Assembly (NCBI GenBank): GCA_013331215.1
Contig: DUGU01000318.1
Location: 1 to 17,443, forward strand
DNA from: Methanoregulaceae archaeon
Lineage (GTDB): Archaea > Halobacteriota > Methanomicrobia > Methanomicrobiales > Methanospirillaceae
Direction: 5' to 3'
DNA: 17,443 nucleotides
Below, piece after piece: positions 1 to 6,863 of this stretch (positions are counted from its first letter, which is position 1; every line of letters begins with the position of its first letter). The position numbers and the translations under genes were made by a program. Under the pieces are notes generated by a model, which was not told the origin of the DNA, ran no database searches, and worked only from the letters and a program-made list of their open reading frames with translations.

Positions 1-524
1 CCCCCGGCGATCGACCGCAGCAGGGGCTCGTTATTCGAGAACGTCGCGCGCGACGCTTCGTACCCGGTGAACATCGCGTACGGCGAGTCCACGAAGATCG
101 TGTAGACGCCGGTCATCGGGGTGCCCGAACGGTCGTAGGACGCCACGAGCTCGAGCATCGAGCCGTCCGTCGTCTCTCGCACCGAAGTGATCGCGAAGCC
201 CGAGACCTGCCGGGCGTCCCGGCCCACGAGGTAGTTGGCGATCGCCGAAGCCGACGCGTCCCGGTACGACCCGCTGAGAAAGAGCGGGCGGAAGACGACC
301 CTGGTCCCGTCGGCCGGCGCCTTCACCTGGACGTCGTCTCCGACCGTGACGGTCCACGTCGGGGGCTTCTGCACCGAGAAGAGGTGGTCCTGGTCCGAGT
401 AGGTCTGCAGGGGACCGTACCCCGTGGTCCCGCCCCCCTGATTCGGCGAGGACGTGCCCCCGGCGCTCGCGATGACGAGCGCGAGCAGAACGGCCGCGAG
501 TGAGACCGTGCGAAGGTGTACCAT
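1..524 (-). CDS. Secreted or membrane-anchored protein of unknown function (partial)
   Basis: The gene starts at ATG 524 on the minus strand and runs open off the left edge, so only the first 174 codons are seen. The N-terminus (MVHLRTVSLAAVLLALVIASAGG) is a basic residue followed by a long hydrophobic run, a typical signal peptide or signal anchor ending near residue 22. A Gly/Ser/Thr-rich linker follows to about residue 40, then a folded domain beginning around LFSVQKPPTW. The rest is polar with alternating hydrophobics, as in beta-rich extracytoplasmic domains. The pattern loosely recalls PsbP/DcrB-like folds, but this is only an impression and I do not recognise the family. There is no lipobox cysteine after the hydrophobic run. 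It is divergent from rps15, and a TATA-like box about 25 bases upstream of the ATG with no Shine-Dalgarno suggests a leaderless transcript. Confidence 0.7.
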   Translation of the reverse strand, partial: MVHLRTVSLAAVLLALVIASAGGTSSPNQGGGTTGYGPLQTYSDQDHLFSVQKPPTWTVTVGDDVQVKAPADGTRVVFRPLFLSGSYRDASASAIANYLVGRDARQVSGFAITSVRETTDGSMLELVASYDRSGTPMTGVYTIFVDSPYAMFTGYEASRATFSNNEPLLRSIAG

Positions 525-544
525 ACTGAGCGGGAGGCCGCCGG

Positions 545-552
545 CATAATAT
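545..552 (-). promoter_or_regulatory. TATA-like box for the secreted protein gene
   Basis: On the minus strand the sequence reads ATATTATG, preceded by a purine-rich CGAAAGG that could act as a BRE. Its centre lies about 25 bases from ATG 524, so transcription would start at or very near the start codon. Inferred from sequence only. Confidence 0.45.
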
Positions 553-594
553 CCTTTCGGTCCCGGTCGGCAGCCTTAAGAACCGCCCGGGAGA

Positions 595-603
595 TTATAT
601 AAA
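595..603 (+). promoter_or_regulatory. TATA box of the rps15 operon
   Basis: TTATATAAA is the clearest archaeal TATA box in the window and stands out in GC-rich sequence. With usual archaeal spacing the transcript would begin near 622-628, giving an untranslated leader of about 120 bases before rps15, unusually long for this window. Confidence 0.65.
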
Positions 604-746
604 CCGGCACCGTCGCTGACGTGTGTACGAAGCACCGGTAAGTCCGACGCGCCGCCCCCGCGGTGCGGCCCTTTGGGGCTCTGGGATTACGGAGCGTGCG
701 TCTCATCGCTGCTCTTCTCGGGACAAATCGGTATCGGAGTAGAACT

Positions 747-1205
747 ATGGCAAGAATGCATGCGCGACGGAGAGGCAAGTCGGGATCGGTCCGGCCCCAC
801 CGGGACGACCCGCCCGCGTGGTCAACGACCGACGCGGCCGAGATCGAGCAGCTCGTCATCGACCTCAACAAGAAGGAGAAGTCGAGCGCCGAGATCGGAA
901 CCATTCTCCGCGACCAGTACGCGGTCCCCGACGTGAAACTCGCGACGGGACGGCGGGTCGTCGAGATCCTCGAGGCGAACGGCCTCGGGCTCGAGATCCC
1001 CGAGGACCTTCGGAACCTGATCGTGAAGGCCCTCGGGATGCGAAAGCACCTCGCAGAGAACAGAAACGATGTCCACAACAAGCGGCAGCTCACGCTGACC
1101 GAATCCAAGGTCCGCCGCCTCGTCAAGTATTACGTCGGGACGAAGCGGCTGCCCGCCGGATGGGTCTACAAGCCCGAGACGGCCGAGATCCTGCTCTCGC
1201 GGTAA
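747..1205 (+). CDS. rps15: 30S ribosomal protein S15 (archaeal S15P/S13e type)
   Basis: This 152-residue protein matches archaeal/eukaryotic S15 in length and sequence. The N-terminus MARMHARRRGKSGSVRP is the characteristic basic extension, followed by the PAW and LVIDL segments and the helical core with HLAENRNDVHNKRQL and the RLVKYY tail. It binds 16S rRNA in the platform of the small subunit. I chose ATG 747 because it gives the conserved N-terminus and has GGAG at 736-739; an open frame continues upstream to a GTG at 663, but that extension is not S15-like. It is the first gene of an operon and ends 6 bases before the RecJ-like gene. A TATA box lies about 150 bases upstream. Confidence 0.96.
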   Translation: MARMHARRRGKSGSVRPHRDDPPAWSTTDAAEIEQLVIDLNKKEKSSAEIGTILRDQYAVPDVKLATGRRVVEILEANGLGLEIPEDLRNLIVKALGMRKHLAENRNDVHNKRQLTLTESKVRRLVKYYVGTKRLPAGWVYKPETAEILLSR

Positions 1206-1211
1206 TCACAG

Positions 1212-2414
1212 ATGACGATCGATGCCGCCGCCGAACGCATGGCCCGCTTCCTCGGGGAGCAGCCCTACGTGGAGGTCTGGGGCCACCACGATGCGGACGG
1301 GATCATGGCGGCCTCGCTCGTCTGTCACGCGCTCTGGCGTCGGGGCCTCGGCTTCCGCCTCCGGGCAACGGACCGGATGCCGGTCCTCGAGCCCGGGGTG
1401 CCGACCCTGCTCTGCGACCTCGGCGCCGGCATCGACGACCTCCCGGCACACGTGGCGGTCATCGACCACCACGCGCCGGCCGCGACGGGGGAGGGGCCCG
1501 TGCTGAACCCCCACCTCGAAGGGCTCGACGGCGAACGCGTCCTCGCGACGGCCGCGCTCGCGTACGGCGTCGCGAACCGGCTCGCGGACTGCCGCGACCT
1601 CGCCGGGCTCGCGGCGGCCGGCGTGATCGGCGACGGCCAGGCCTTCGAGGCCGAGAACGCGGAGCTCCTGAACGAGGGGATCGTGGACGGCGTGCTCGAG
1701 CTCGAGCGCGGCCTCGTGCTCCCCGGCGCCTCCATCTCCGAGAAGCTCGAGCTCGCGACCGACCCGTTCCTCCCGGGAATCTCCGGGGATGCGGGCCGGG
1801 TCCGCGAGCTCCTCCGGGCTTCGCTCGGCGAGGACGGTCCGGCCCTCGACCTCCTCCTCTCGCTCGTCGTGCTCGACACGGCTCGAGAGGCGGCGCCGGG
1901 CGCGCTCGAATCGCTCTGGGGCGACCGGGTACTCACGCCGCGCGAAACCGTGGGAGATGCCCGGACGCTTGCGGCCGTGGTCGACGCCTGCGGCAAGGCC
2001 GGGCGCGGCGGACTCGCCGCATCGGTCTGCCTCCGTGCGCCCGGCGCGGCCGACGAGGCCAGGCTGGTCATGGCAGACCACCGGCGCCGCGTGATCGGAG
2101 CCATCGCCGCAGCAGTCCCGGTCGAGGAGGCGGCGATCGCCTTCAGGATCGAGGACCCCCGGCTCGCGAGCGACGTCGCGTCCGCACTCGCCGGCCCGCT
2201 CGGCCGGCCGGTCCTGATCGCCGCCGGCACGAACGGCAGCGTCCGGCTCTCGGCCCGCGGCGACGGCGCGGTCCCGCTCGGTCCGCTGCTCCGGCAGCTC
2301 GCCGGCGAGGCCGGCGGCAATGGGGGCGGACACGCCCGCAGGGCCGGCGCCGTCGTGCCGGCCGCGGCATTTCCGGCGGTCGCGGCCGCGTTCGCGGAGG
2401 CGATCGGCGCATGA
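1212..2414 (+). CDS. Archaeal RecJ-like DHH family phosphoesterase/nuclease
   Basis: This 400-residue protein has the DHH superfamily metal-binding motifs in order: HHDADG (25-30), the aspartate in LLCDLGAG (69), VIDHH (83-87) and GVIGDG (138-142). A C-terminal DHHA1 domain carries the GNGGGHARRAGA motif (369-380). Such proteins are manganese-dependent phosphodiesterases; archaeal RecJ homologues degrade single-stranded DNA or RNA, and one (GAN of Thermococcus) joins the GINS-CMG replication complex. The location directly behind rps15 is a common archaeal arrangement, from memory, and is the context of several archaeal RecJ genes. Whether this one is the GINS partner cannot be told from sequence. 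It begins 6 bases after rps15, and its stop overlaps the pcc1 start as ATGA. Confidence 0.9.
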   Translation: MTIDAAAERMARFLGEQPYVEVWGHHDADGIMAASLVCHALWRRGLGFRLRATDRMPVLEPGVPTLLCDLGAGIDDLPAHVAVIDHHAPAATGEGPVLNPHLEGLDGERVLATAALAYGVANRLADCRDLAGLAAAGVIGDGQAFEAENAELLNEGIVDGVLELERGLVLPGASISEKLELATDPFLPGISGDAGRVRELLRASLGEDGPALDLLLSLVVLDTAREAAPGALESLWGDRVLTPRETVGDARTLAAVVDACGKAGRGGLAASVCLRAPGAADEARLVMADHRRRVIGAIAAAVPVEEAAIAFRIEDPRLASDVASALAGPLGRPVLIAAGTNGSVRLSARGDGAVPLGPLLRQLAGEAGGNGGGHARRAGAVVPAAAFPAVAAAFAEAIGA

Positions 2415-2632
2415 GGTGCGAGGGCGTGATCACGACCCGGCACACGCATCCGGACTGCGTGGCCGCCGCGCTCGGCCCCGACGACCACCTGCTCTGCTCG
2501 ACCTCGGTCGAGGGCGGTGGAGTCGTCGCCCGGCTCGCGGCGCGGGAGTGCGGCTCGATCGTCGCGACGATGGACGACTACCTGATGAACTGTCAGATTG
2601 CGGAGGAGCAATGCAACCACGATTCGGCCTGA
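2411..2632 (+). CDS. pcc1: KEOPS complex subunit Pcc1
   Basis: This 73-residue protein matches the small Pcc1 family: a strand-helix-strand start (CEGVITTRHTHPDCVAAALGP), a central VEGGGVVARLAA segment, and the signature MDDYLMNCQIAEE (54-66), close to the family's T-x-DDYLxNLxxAE ending. Pcc1 is the dimerisation subunit of KEOPS, which with Kae1, Bud32 and Cgi121 makes N6-threonylcarbamoyladenosine at position 37 of ANN-decoding tRNAs. The start ATG overlaps the previous stop (ATGA), so translation is probably coupled. The 3' end overlaps serS by 22 bases, and the serS Shine-Dalgarno lies inside this gene. The tail after AEE is short and not conserved in my memory. Confidence 0.9.
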   Translation: MRCEGVITTRHTHPDCVAAALGPDDHLLCSTSVEGGGVVARLAARECGSIVATMDDYLMNCQIAEEQCNHDSA

Positions 2633-4131
2633 CGGCCGACCTGATCTTCTCGCGGGAGATCCCCGACGAGCTCCGGCCCGAGCTCGATCGGGCCGTCGAG
2701 GAGGCGAACACGGCCCTCTTCAGAAAGGGCGTCCCGAAGGACGCCCCGGCCGACGAGATCGGCAGGATCACGGGCTACGCGATCGCGGGGCCGGTCCTCA
2801 CGGTCACGTTCGAGAGTGGCGGGTACACACGGGCCCACGATGCGCTCTTCCGGTTCCGAAAGCAGGTCACCGGCCAGCTCGGCCGGCACCGGATCGGCCT
2901 TCGCGAGATCGTGGTCGTCCGCTTCCGGATCGAGCTCCGCGGCACGGTCCCCGAGGGGCTCCGGCTCGCGGCGCTCCCGTTCGTCCGGTCGGCCGAGGTC
3001 GAGCCGGACCGGATCGTGCTCGAGCTCGCGGTCACGGCCGCCGACCTCGAAAACCGGATCCCCGACCGGCTGATCCGGCTCGTCGAGGAGAAGGCCGAGG
3101 CGGCCGCGTACGGCGGCAAGGGCGAGCACTGGGAACTCCTGTACGAGTCCCCCAGGCGCGAGTTCCGGTTCCGCGAGGACCCGACGGCCGAGATGATCCG
3201 GCGCGGCTGGATCAAGCACGCGCTCTCGCGGGGCCAGTGGATCCACGGCCCCCAGTCGACCCGGCTCTTCCGGGCCTTCGAGGCGCTCGTGCTCGAGGAG
3301 ATCGTCGGACCGCTCGGCTTTGCGGAGATGATCTTCCCCAAGCTCGTGCCCTGGGAGGTCTGGGCCAAGTCCGGGCACGCGAAAGGCGTCTACCCCGAGA
3401 TCTACTACGTCTCGGTCCCGAAGACCCGCGACCCGGCCTACTGGGAGGACGTCGCGGACTACTTCAAGGTCACGGGCGAGGTCCCGGTCGACCTGATCCG
3501 CGAGAAGGTCGACGGGCCGATCGGCGGGCTCTGCTACGCGCAGTGCCCGTCGTTCTGGCCGTTCCTCGGGGGGGCGACCCTCACGAACGACAGCCTTCCG
3601 GCCCGCGTCTTCGACCGCTCCGGGACCTCCCACCGGTACGAGTCCGGCGGGATCCACGGGATCGAGCGCGTGGACGAGTTCCACCGGATCGAGCTCCTCT
3701 GGCTCGGGACGCCCGAGCAGACGGTCGAGACGGCCGACCTGCTCCACGAGCGCTACCGGCGCCTCTTCGACGAGGTGCTCGAGCTCGAGTGGCGCAGCGC
3801 CAGGGTCACGCCCTGGTTCATGGCCCAGGAGGGCATGCTCGGCGGCGAGGGCGCCTCGGAACGGATCGGGACGACCGACTACGAGGCCTATCTGCCGTAC
3901 TCTGACTCCTGGCTCGAGTTCCAGAACGTCTCGGTCAACGGCGACAAGTACCCGCGCGGGTTCAACGTGAAAGTCCAGTCGGGCGGCGACCTCTGGTCGG
4001 GCTGCTCGGGGATCGGGCTCGAGCGCTGGACCGCCGCGTTCCTCGCACAGAAGGGCTTCGACCTCGACGACTGGCCGGCGGAAATCCGCCGGCGGTTCGG
4101 CGATGCACAAGAGATCTTCAGATTCGTATAA
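2611..4131 (+). CDS. serS: Seryl-tRNA synthetase, methanogen type 2 (zinc-dependent)
   Basis: This 506-residue class II synthetase charges tRNA-Ser with serine. It is the atypical methanogenic form: an unusual N-terminal tRNA-binding domain (about 1-165) instead of the long coiled coil, then a catalytic core. Zinc ligands expected from the Methanosarcina barkeri structure (Cys306, Glu355, Cys461 there) fall at Cys312 (YAQC), Glu361 (RIELLW) and Cys465 (SGCSG), all present. Class II motif 3 is GIGLERWTAAF (467-477), and the C-terminus EIFRFV closes the protein. ATG 2611 has a strong GGAGG at 2602-2606 and lies within the end of pcc1. An open frame runs further upstream but is a shadow of the RecJ-like gene. 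rps3ae follows after 14 bases. Confidence 0.96.
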   Translation: MQPRFGLTADLIFSREIPDELRPELDRAVEEANTALFRKGVPKDAPADEIGRITGYAIAGPVLTVTFESGGYTRAHDALFRFRKQVTGQLGRHRIGLREIVVVRFRIELRGTVPEGLRLAALPFVRSAEVEPDRIVLELAVTAADLENRIPDRLIRLVEEKAEAAAYGGKGEHWELLYESPRREFRFREDPTAEMIRRGWIKHALSRGQWIHGPQSTRLFRAFEALVLEEIVGPLGFAEMIFPKLVPWEVWAKSGHAKGVYPEIYYVSVPKTRDPAYWEDVADYFKVTGEVPVDLIREKVDGPIGGLCYAQCPSFWPFLGGATLTNDSLPARVFDRSGTSHRYESGGIHGIERVDEFHRIELLWLGTPEQTVETADLLHERYRRLFDEVLELEWRSARVTPWFMAQEGMLGGEGASERIGTTDYEAYLPYSDSWLEFQNVSVNGDKYPRGFNVKVQSGGDLWSGCSGIGLERWTAAFLAQKGFDLDDWPAEIRRRFGDAQEIFRFV

Positions 4132-4135
4132 CCAC

Positions 4136-4141
4136 AGGTGA
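4136..4141 (+). promoter_or_regulatory. Shine-Dalgarno site of rps3ae
   Basis: AGGTGA matches the archaeal anti-Shine-Dalgarno (complement GGAGGTGA) and sits 4 bases before ATG 4146. It favours this start over the out-of-frame ATG at 4142. Confidence 0.7.
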
Positions 4142-4145
4142 ATGA

Positions 4146-4748
4146 ATGGCAAGAAAGAAGCAGGCCGGACGGCGCGTTGAGGGGTGGAAGGCGAAGACCT
4201 GGTACAAGGTCCACGCCCCCGAGACCTTCAACGCCGCCCACATCGGCGACACAATCTCGGCCGACACCGAGAACATGATCGGGCGCGTGATGAACGCGAC
4301 CCTCGGCGAGATCAACAACGACTACGGCAAGCAGCACGTCAAGATGAAGTTCCGGATCGACCGGGTCGCGGGCGACGCGGCCTACACGGAGTTCGTCGGC
4401 CACGAGCTGACCAAGGACTACCTTCGCTCGCTCGTGAAGCGGCGTTCGAGCCGGATCGACGCGCACGTGGTCGGCACGACCAAGGACGGCGTCCGGGTCC
4501 ACATGACCGTGACCTGCTACACGCTGATGGCCGCCGACTCGTCGCACATCCACGAGATCCGGAAGCGGATCTTCGAGCGGGTCGGGGCCTTCGTCGCCGA
4601 GAACGACTGGCGGACCGTGGTCGAGGCCATGGTCACGGGCGGGCTCGCGAAGGACCTGATGGCCGATGCACGGGCCGTCTTCCCGGTCCGGCGGATCGAA
4701 GTGATCAAGTCCAAGCTGCTCGGCCGCGCCCCCGCGGTCGCAGCCTGA
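4146..4748 (+). CDS. rps3ae: 30S ribosomal protein S3Ae
   Basis: This 200-residue protein matches archaeal S3Ae (eukaryotic S1e), a small-subunit protein absent from bacteria. Recognisable parts are the basic start MARKKQAGRRVEGWKAKTWY, the segment ETFNAAHIGDT, GRVMNATLGEINND, the KMKFRIDRV strand, and the LVKRRSSRIDA stretch that contacts rRNA. The C-terminal IHEIRKRIFE and FPVRRIEVIKSKLL segments complete the family pattern. It is the last gene of the rps15 operon, 14 bases after serS, with a good Shine-Dalgarno. The convergent phosphoesterase ends 12 bases downstream, with a short T-run between. Confidence 0.96.
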   Translation: MARKKQAGRRVEGWKAKTWYKVHAPETFNAAHIGDTISADTENMIGRVMNATLGEINNDYGKQHVKMKFRIDRVAGDAAYTEFVGHELTKDYLRSLVKRRSSRIDAHVVGTTKDGVRVHMTVTCYTLMAADSSHIHEIRKRIFERVGAFVAENDWRTVVEAMVTGGLAKDLMADARAVFPVRRIEVIKSKLLGRAPAVAA

Positions 4749-4756
4749 ACATCCCC

Positions 4757-4763
4757 TCTTTTA
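4757..4763 (+). terminator. Possible T-rich terminator of the rps15-rps3ae operon
   Basis: A short TCTTTTA run just after the rps3ae stop is the only pyrimidine-rich T cluster at this convergent junction. Archaeal RNA polymerase often stops at T-runs without a hairpin, but four consecutive Ts is weak. Confidence 0.25.
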
Positions 4764-5576
4764 CGGAAACGGATCTCGCCCGAAGCGGCGGAGGGCCACC
4801 GTGTCGTCCTCGATCCGAAGGTAGGTTCCGCTCTCGCCCCCGTCCTCGACCCAGGCGCCGGGGTTGGCCGTGAGACCGTCGGCGCTGACCGAGGCGCGGT
4901 GCGTGTGGCCGTACACGAGCCGATCGTCCGCTCCCATGCCGAGCAGCAGCCGGCGCGCCGGCGAACGCGCGAGGACCTCGGCCGCGTCGAGCGTCGTGCG
5001 CTCGTTCGCGGGGCGCTGGAGGGCATCGCGTTTTCCCGTGAGGTCGAGGCCTCGCGCGTAGAGGTCGTAGAGACGGCCGGTGACGGCCCCCCCGAGGTCG
5101 CCGACGGCGCACATTCGCGCGGAGAACGCCTCGTAGGCCTCGACCGAGACGGGTTCGAGCGAGCCGTAGACCTCGAGCTCGTACCCGTGCAGGAAGAGCG
5201 TGGTGCGGCCGCCTTCGGTCAGGAGGAGCTGCTTTGCGATCGGAAACGGTCCGCGACCCTCCGACCGCGCCGCGATCGCGAGGAGGGCGTAATCGTGGTT
5301 TCCGACCAGGTACCGGACGTCCGTGCCGCGGAGGCTGGTCAGCCGGTCCAGGAGCTCGCCGTGCTCGACCAGGAGCGGACCGTTGCGGCGGCGCCAGAGG
5401 TCGAAGATGTCCCCGAGCAGGACGAGCGTGCCGCCGTCGATCGATCCGCAGGCCTCGAGGAACTCGAGAAACGCCGGGACATCCGCATCGGGGTGGCCGG
5501 CATGGAGGTCCGAGACGACGAGAATCACGTTAAAATCCGTGGGCACGGCGCCGGATAAAGATGGCGGCCGGCACAT
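4761..5576 (-). CDS. Metallophosphoesterase (calcineurin-like, LpxH/YfcE-type superfamily)
   Basis: The protein is up to 271 residues and has all the binuclear metal motifs: SDLHAGH (22-28), GDIFD (55-59), GNHD (92-95), LHGYELE (129-135) and GHTH (223-226). Spacing and the GNHDY/LHGYELE motifs resemble the LpxH-like branch. Archaea lack lipid A, so the substrate is unknown; nucleotide, phospholipid or other phosphoesters are all possible. Start choice is uncertain: ATG 5576 gives a 16-residue unconserved leader, while GTG 5546 or GTG 5528 would start just before the first strand (VILVVSDLH). A TATA-like TTTATC at 5554-5559 favours GTG 5528 with a leaderless transcript. It is divergent from apgM and convergent with rps3ae. 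Confidence 0.88.
   Translation of the reverse strand: MCRPPSLSGAVPTDFNVILVVSDLHAGHPDADVPAFLEFLEACGSIDGGTLVLLGDIFDLWRRRNGPLLVEHGELLDRLTSLRGTDVRYLVGNHDYALLAIAARSEGRGPFPIAKQLLLTEGGRTTLFLHGYELEVYGSLEPVSVEAYEAFSARMCAVGDLGGAVTGRLYDLYARGLDLTGKRDALQRPANERTTLDAAEVLARSPARRLLLGMGADDRLVYGHTHRASVSADGLTANPGAWVEDGGESGTYLRIEDDTVALRRFGRDPFP
5554..5559 (-). promoter_or_regulatory. TATA-like box for the metallophosphoesterase gene
   Basis: The minus strand reads TTTATC, centred about 28 bases before GTG 5528. The same bases on the plus strand (GATAAA) could serve apgM at a less favourable distance. Only one of these uses need be real. Confidence 0.35.
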
Positions 5577-5606
5577 CTATGGCGCACGAACGCGTACGCA
5601 TACCCG

Positions 5607-6842
5607 ATGACCGCCCGGAAGATTCTGCTGATCGTCCTCGACGGGATCGGCGACCGGCCGAACCCGGCCCTCGACGGGGCGACCCCGCTCTCTGCCGCAC
5701 GGACGCCCGTGCTCGACCGGATGGCCCGCGAGGGCGCGACCGGGATCATGGACACGATCGCTCCGGGAATCCGGCCGGGCTCGGACACGTCGCACCTGGC
5801 CCTGCTCGGGTACCCGCCCGAGGAGTACTACACGGGACGCGGGCCGCTCGAGGCCGAGGGCTCGGGGATCCGCATGCGCCCGGGGATGATCGGCTTCCGG
5901 GCGAACTTCGCGACCCTCGGCCCGGACGGGCTCGTCACAGACCGCCGCGCCGGCCGGATCCACGGGACCGAGCCGCTCTCGAAGGCGATCGAGGACGGTG
6001 TCGATCTTCTCTCCTTCGGCGTCTCCTTCCGCTTCGTCTCGGGCGCAGGCCACCGCGCCGCGCTCGCGCTCGAGGGCACGGGGCTCGGCGACGGGGTCGG
6101 CTCGAACGACCCGAAGCACGAGGGCGTCGCGCCCACGCGGTTCGAGCCGACGACGGTCCGGCCCGAGGATGTGAAGACCGCGGCGGTCCTGAACGAGTTC
6201 GTCCGGCAGGCCCGGCCGATCCTCTTCAACCACCCGCTCAACCGCGAGCGGCTCGCTCAAGGGCTGCCGCCGGCGAACGAGGTGCTGCTCCGCGGCGCCG
6301 GACGGATGGGCCACTTCGAGCCGTTCGGCGAGCGGTACGGTCTCTCCGGGGCCGTGGTCGCGGCCGCGACCCTGATCACCGGGATCGGGAAGGTCGTCGG
6401 GCTCGAGACGATCCACGTCGAGGGCGCGACCGGCTCGGTCGACACGAACCTCGAGGGGAAGGTCTCGTCCGTCGTGGACGCGCTCGAGACCCACGGGTTC
6501 GTGCTCCTGAACATCAAGGGCGCGGACGAGTCCGGCCACGACGGCAAGGCCGAACAGAAGCGCGACTTCATCGAGCGGATCGACGGAGCGCTCGCCCCGT
6601 TCCTCGACCTGCCCGGGACGGTGATCGCGGTCTGCGGCGACCACTCGACGCCCTGCACGGTCATGGACCACTCGGCCGACCCGGTCCCGGTGCTGGTTCG
6701 CGGCGAGGGGGTCAGGCCCGACAGGGTGGAGCAGTACGACGAGTTCCGCTGCGCCGAGGGCGGCCTTCACCGCATCCGGGGGCGCGACCTTCTGCCGACC
6801 CTGCTCGACCTGATCGGCAAGGCTCATAAATACGGGGCCTGA
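5607..6842 (+). CDS. apgM: 2,3-bisphosphoglycerate-independent phosphoglycerate mutase, archaeal type
   Basis: This 411-residue enzyme interconverts 3- and 2-phosphoglycerate in lower glycolysis and gluconeogenesis. It belongs to the alkaline phosphatase superfamily and shows its metal and phosphoserine motifs: VLDGIGDRP (10-18), the catalytic serine in GSDTSH (Ser59), NHPLN (208-212), ADESGHDG (306-313), CGDHSTP (343-349) and DHSADPVP (354-361). Length and motifs fit archaeal ApgM rather than the longer bacterial GpmI. ATG 5607 places the first strand KILLIVLDG at the N-terminus as expected. I see no clear Shine-Dalgarno. It is divergent from the phosphoesterase, and the next gene begins 21 bases after its stop, with a TATA-like box inside its last codons. 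Confidence 0.95.
   Translation: MTARKILLIVLDGIGDRPNPALDGATPLSAARTPVLDRMAREGATGIMDTIAPGIRPGSDTSHLALLGYPPEEYYTGRGPLEAEGSGIRMRPGMIGFRANFATLGPDGLVTDRRAGRIHGTEPLSKAIEDGVDLLSFGVSFRFVSGAGHRAALALEGTGLGDGVGSNDPKHEGVAPTRFEPTTVRPEDVKTAAVLNEFVRQARPILFNHPLNRERLAQGLPPANEVLLRGAGRMGHFEPFGERYGLSGAVVAAATLITGIGKVVGLETIHVEGATGSVDTNLEGKVSSVVDALETHGFVLLNIKGADESGHDGKAEQKRDFIERIDGALAPFLDLPGTVIAVCGDHSTPCTVMDHSADPVPVLVRGEGVRPDRVEQYDEFRCAEGGLHRIRGRDLLPTLLDLIGKAHKYGA
6826..6832 (+). promoter_or_regulatory. TATA-like box inside the apgM 3' end
   Basis: ATAAATA lies in the last codons of apgM, centred 35 bases before ATG 6864. A transcript would start around 6855 with a leader of about 8 bases. No Shine-Dalgarno is visible before that ATG, which fits a near-leaderless message. 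Confidence 0.4.
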
Positions 6843-6863
6843 AACAGTGTACGACACGCGATA

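Noticed and set aside
663..746. N-terminal extension of S15 from a GTG at 663
   Set aside because: The extra 28 residues do not resemble S15, whereas ATG 747 gives the conserved start with a Shine-Dalgarno.
818..2410. Long plus-strand frame leading into pcc1
   Set aside because: Shadow of rps15 and the RecJ-like gene; only the part from ATG 2411 is family-like.
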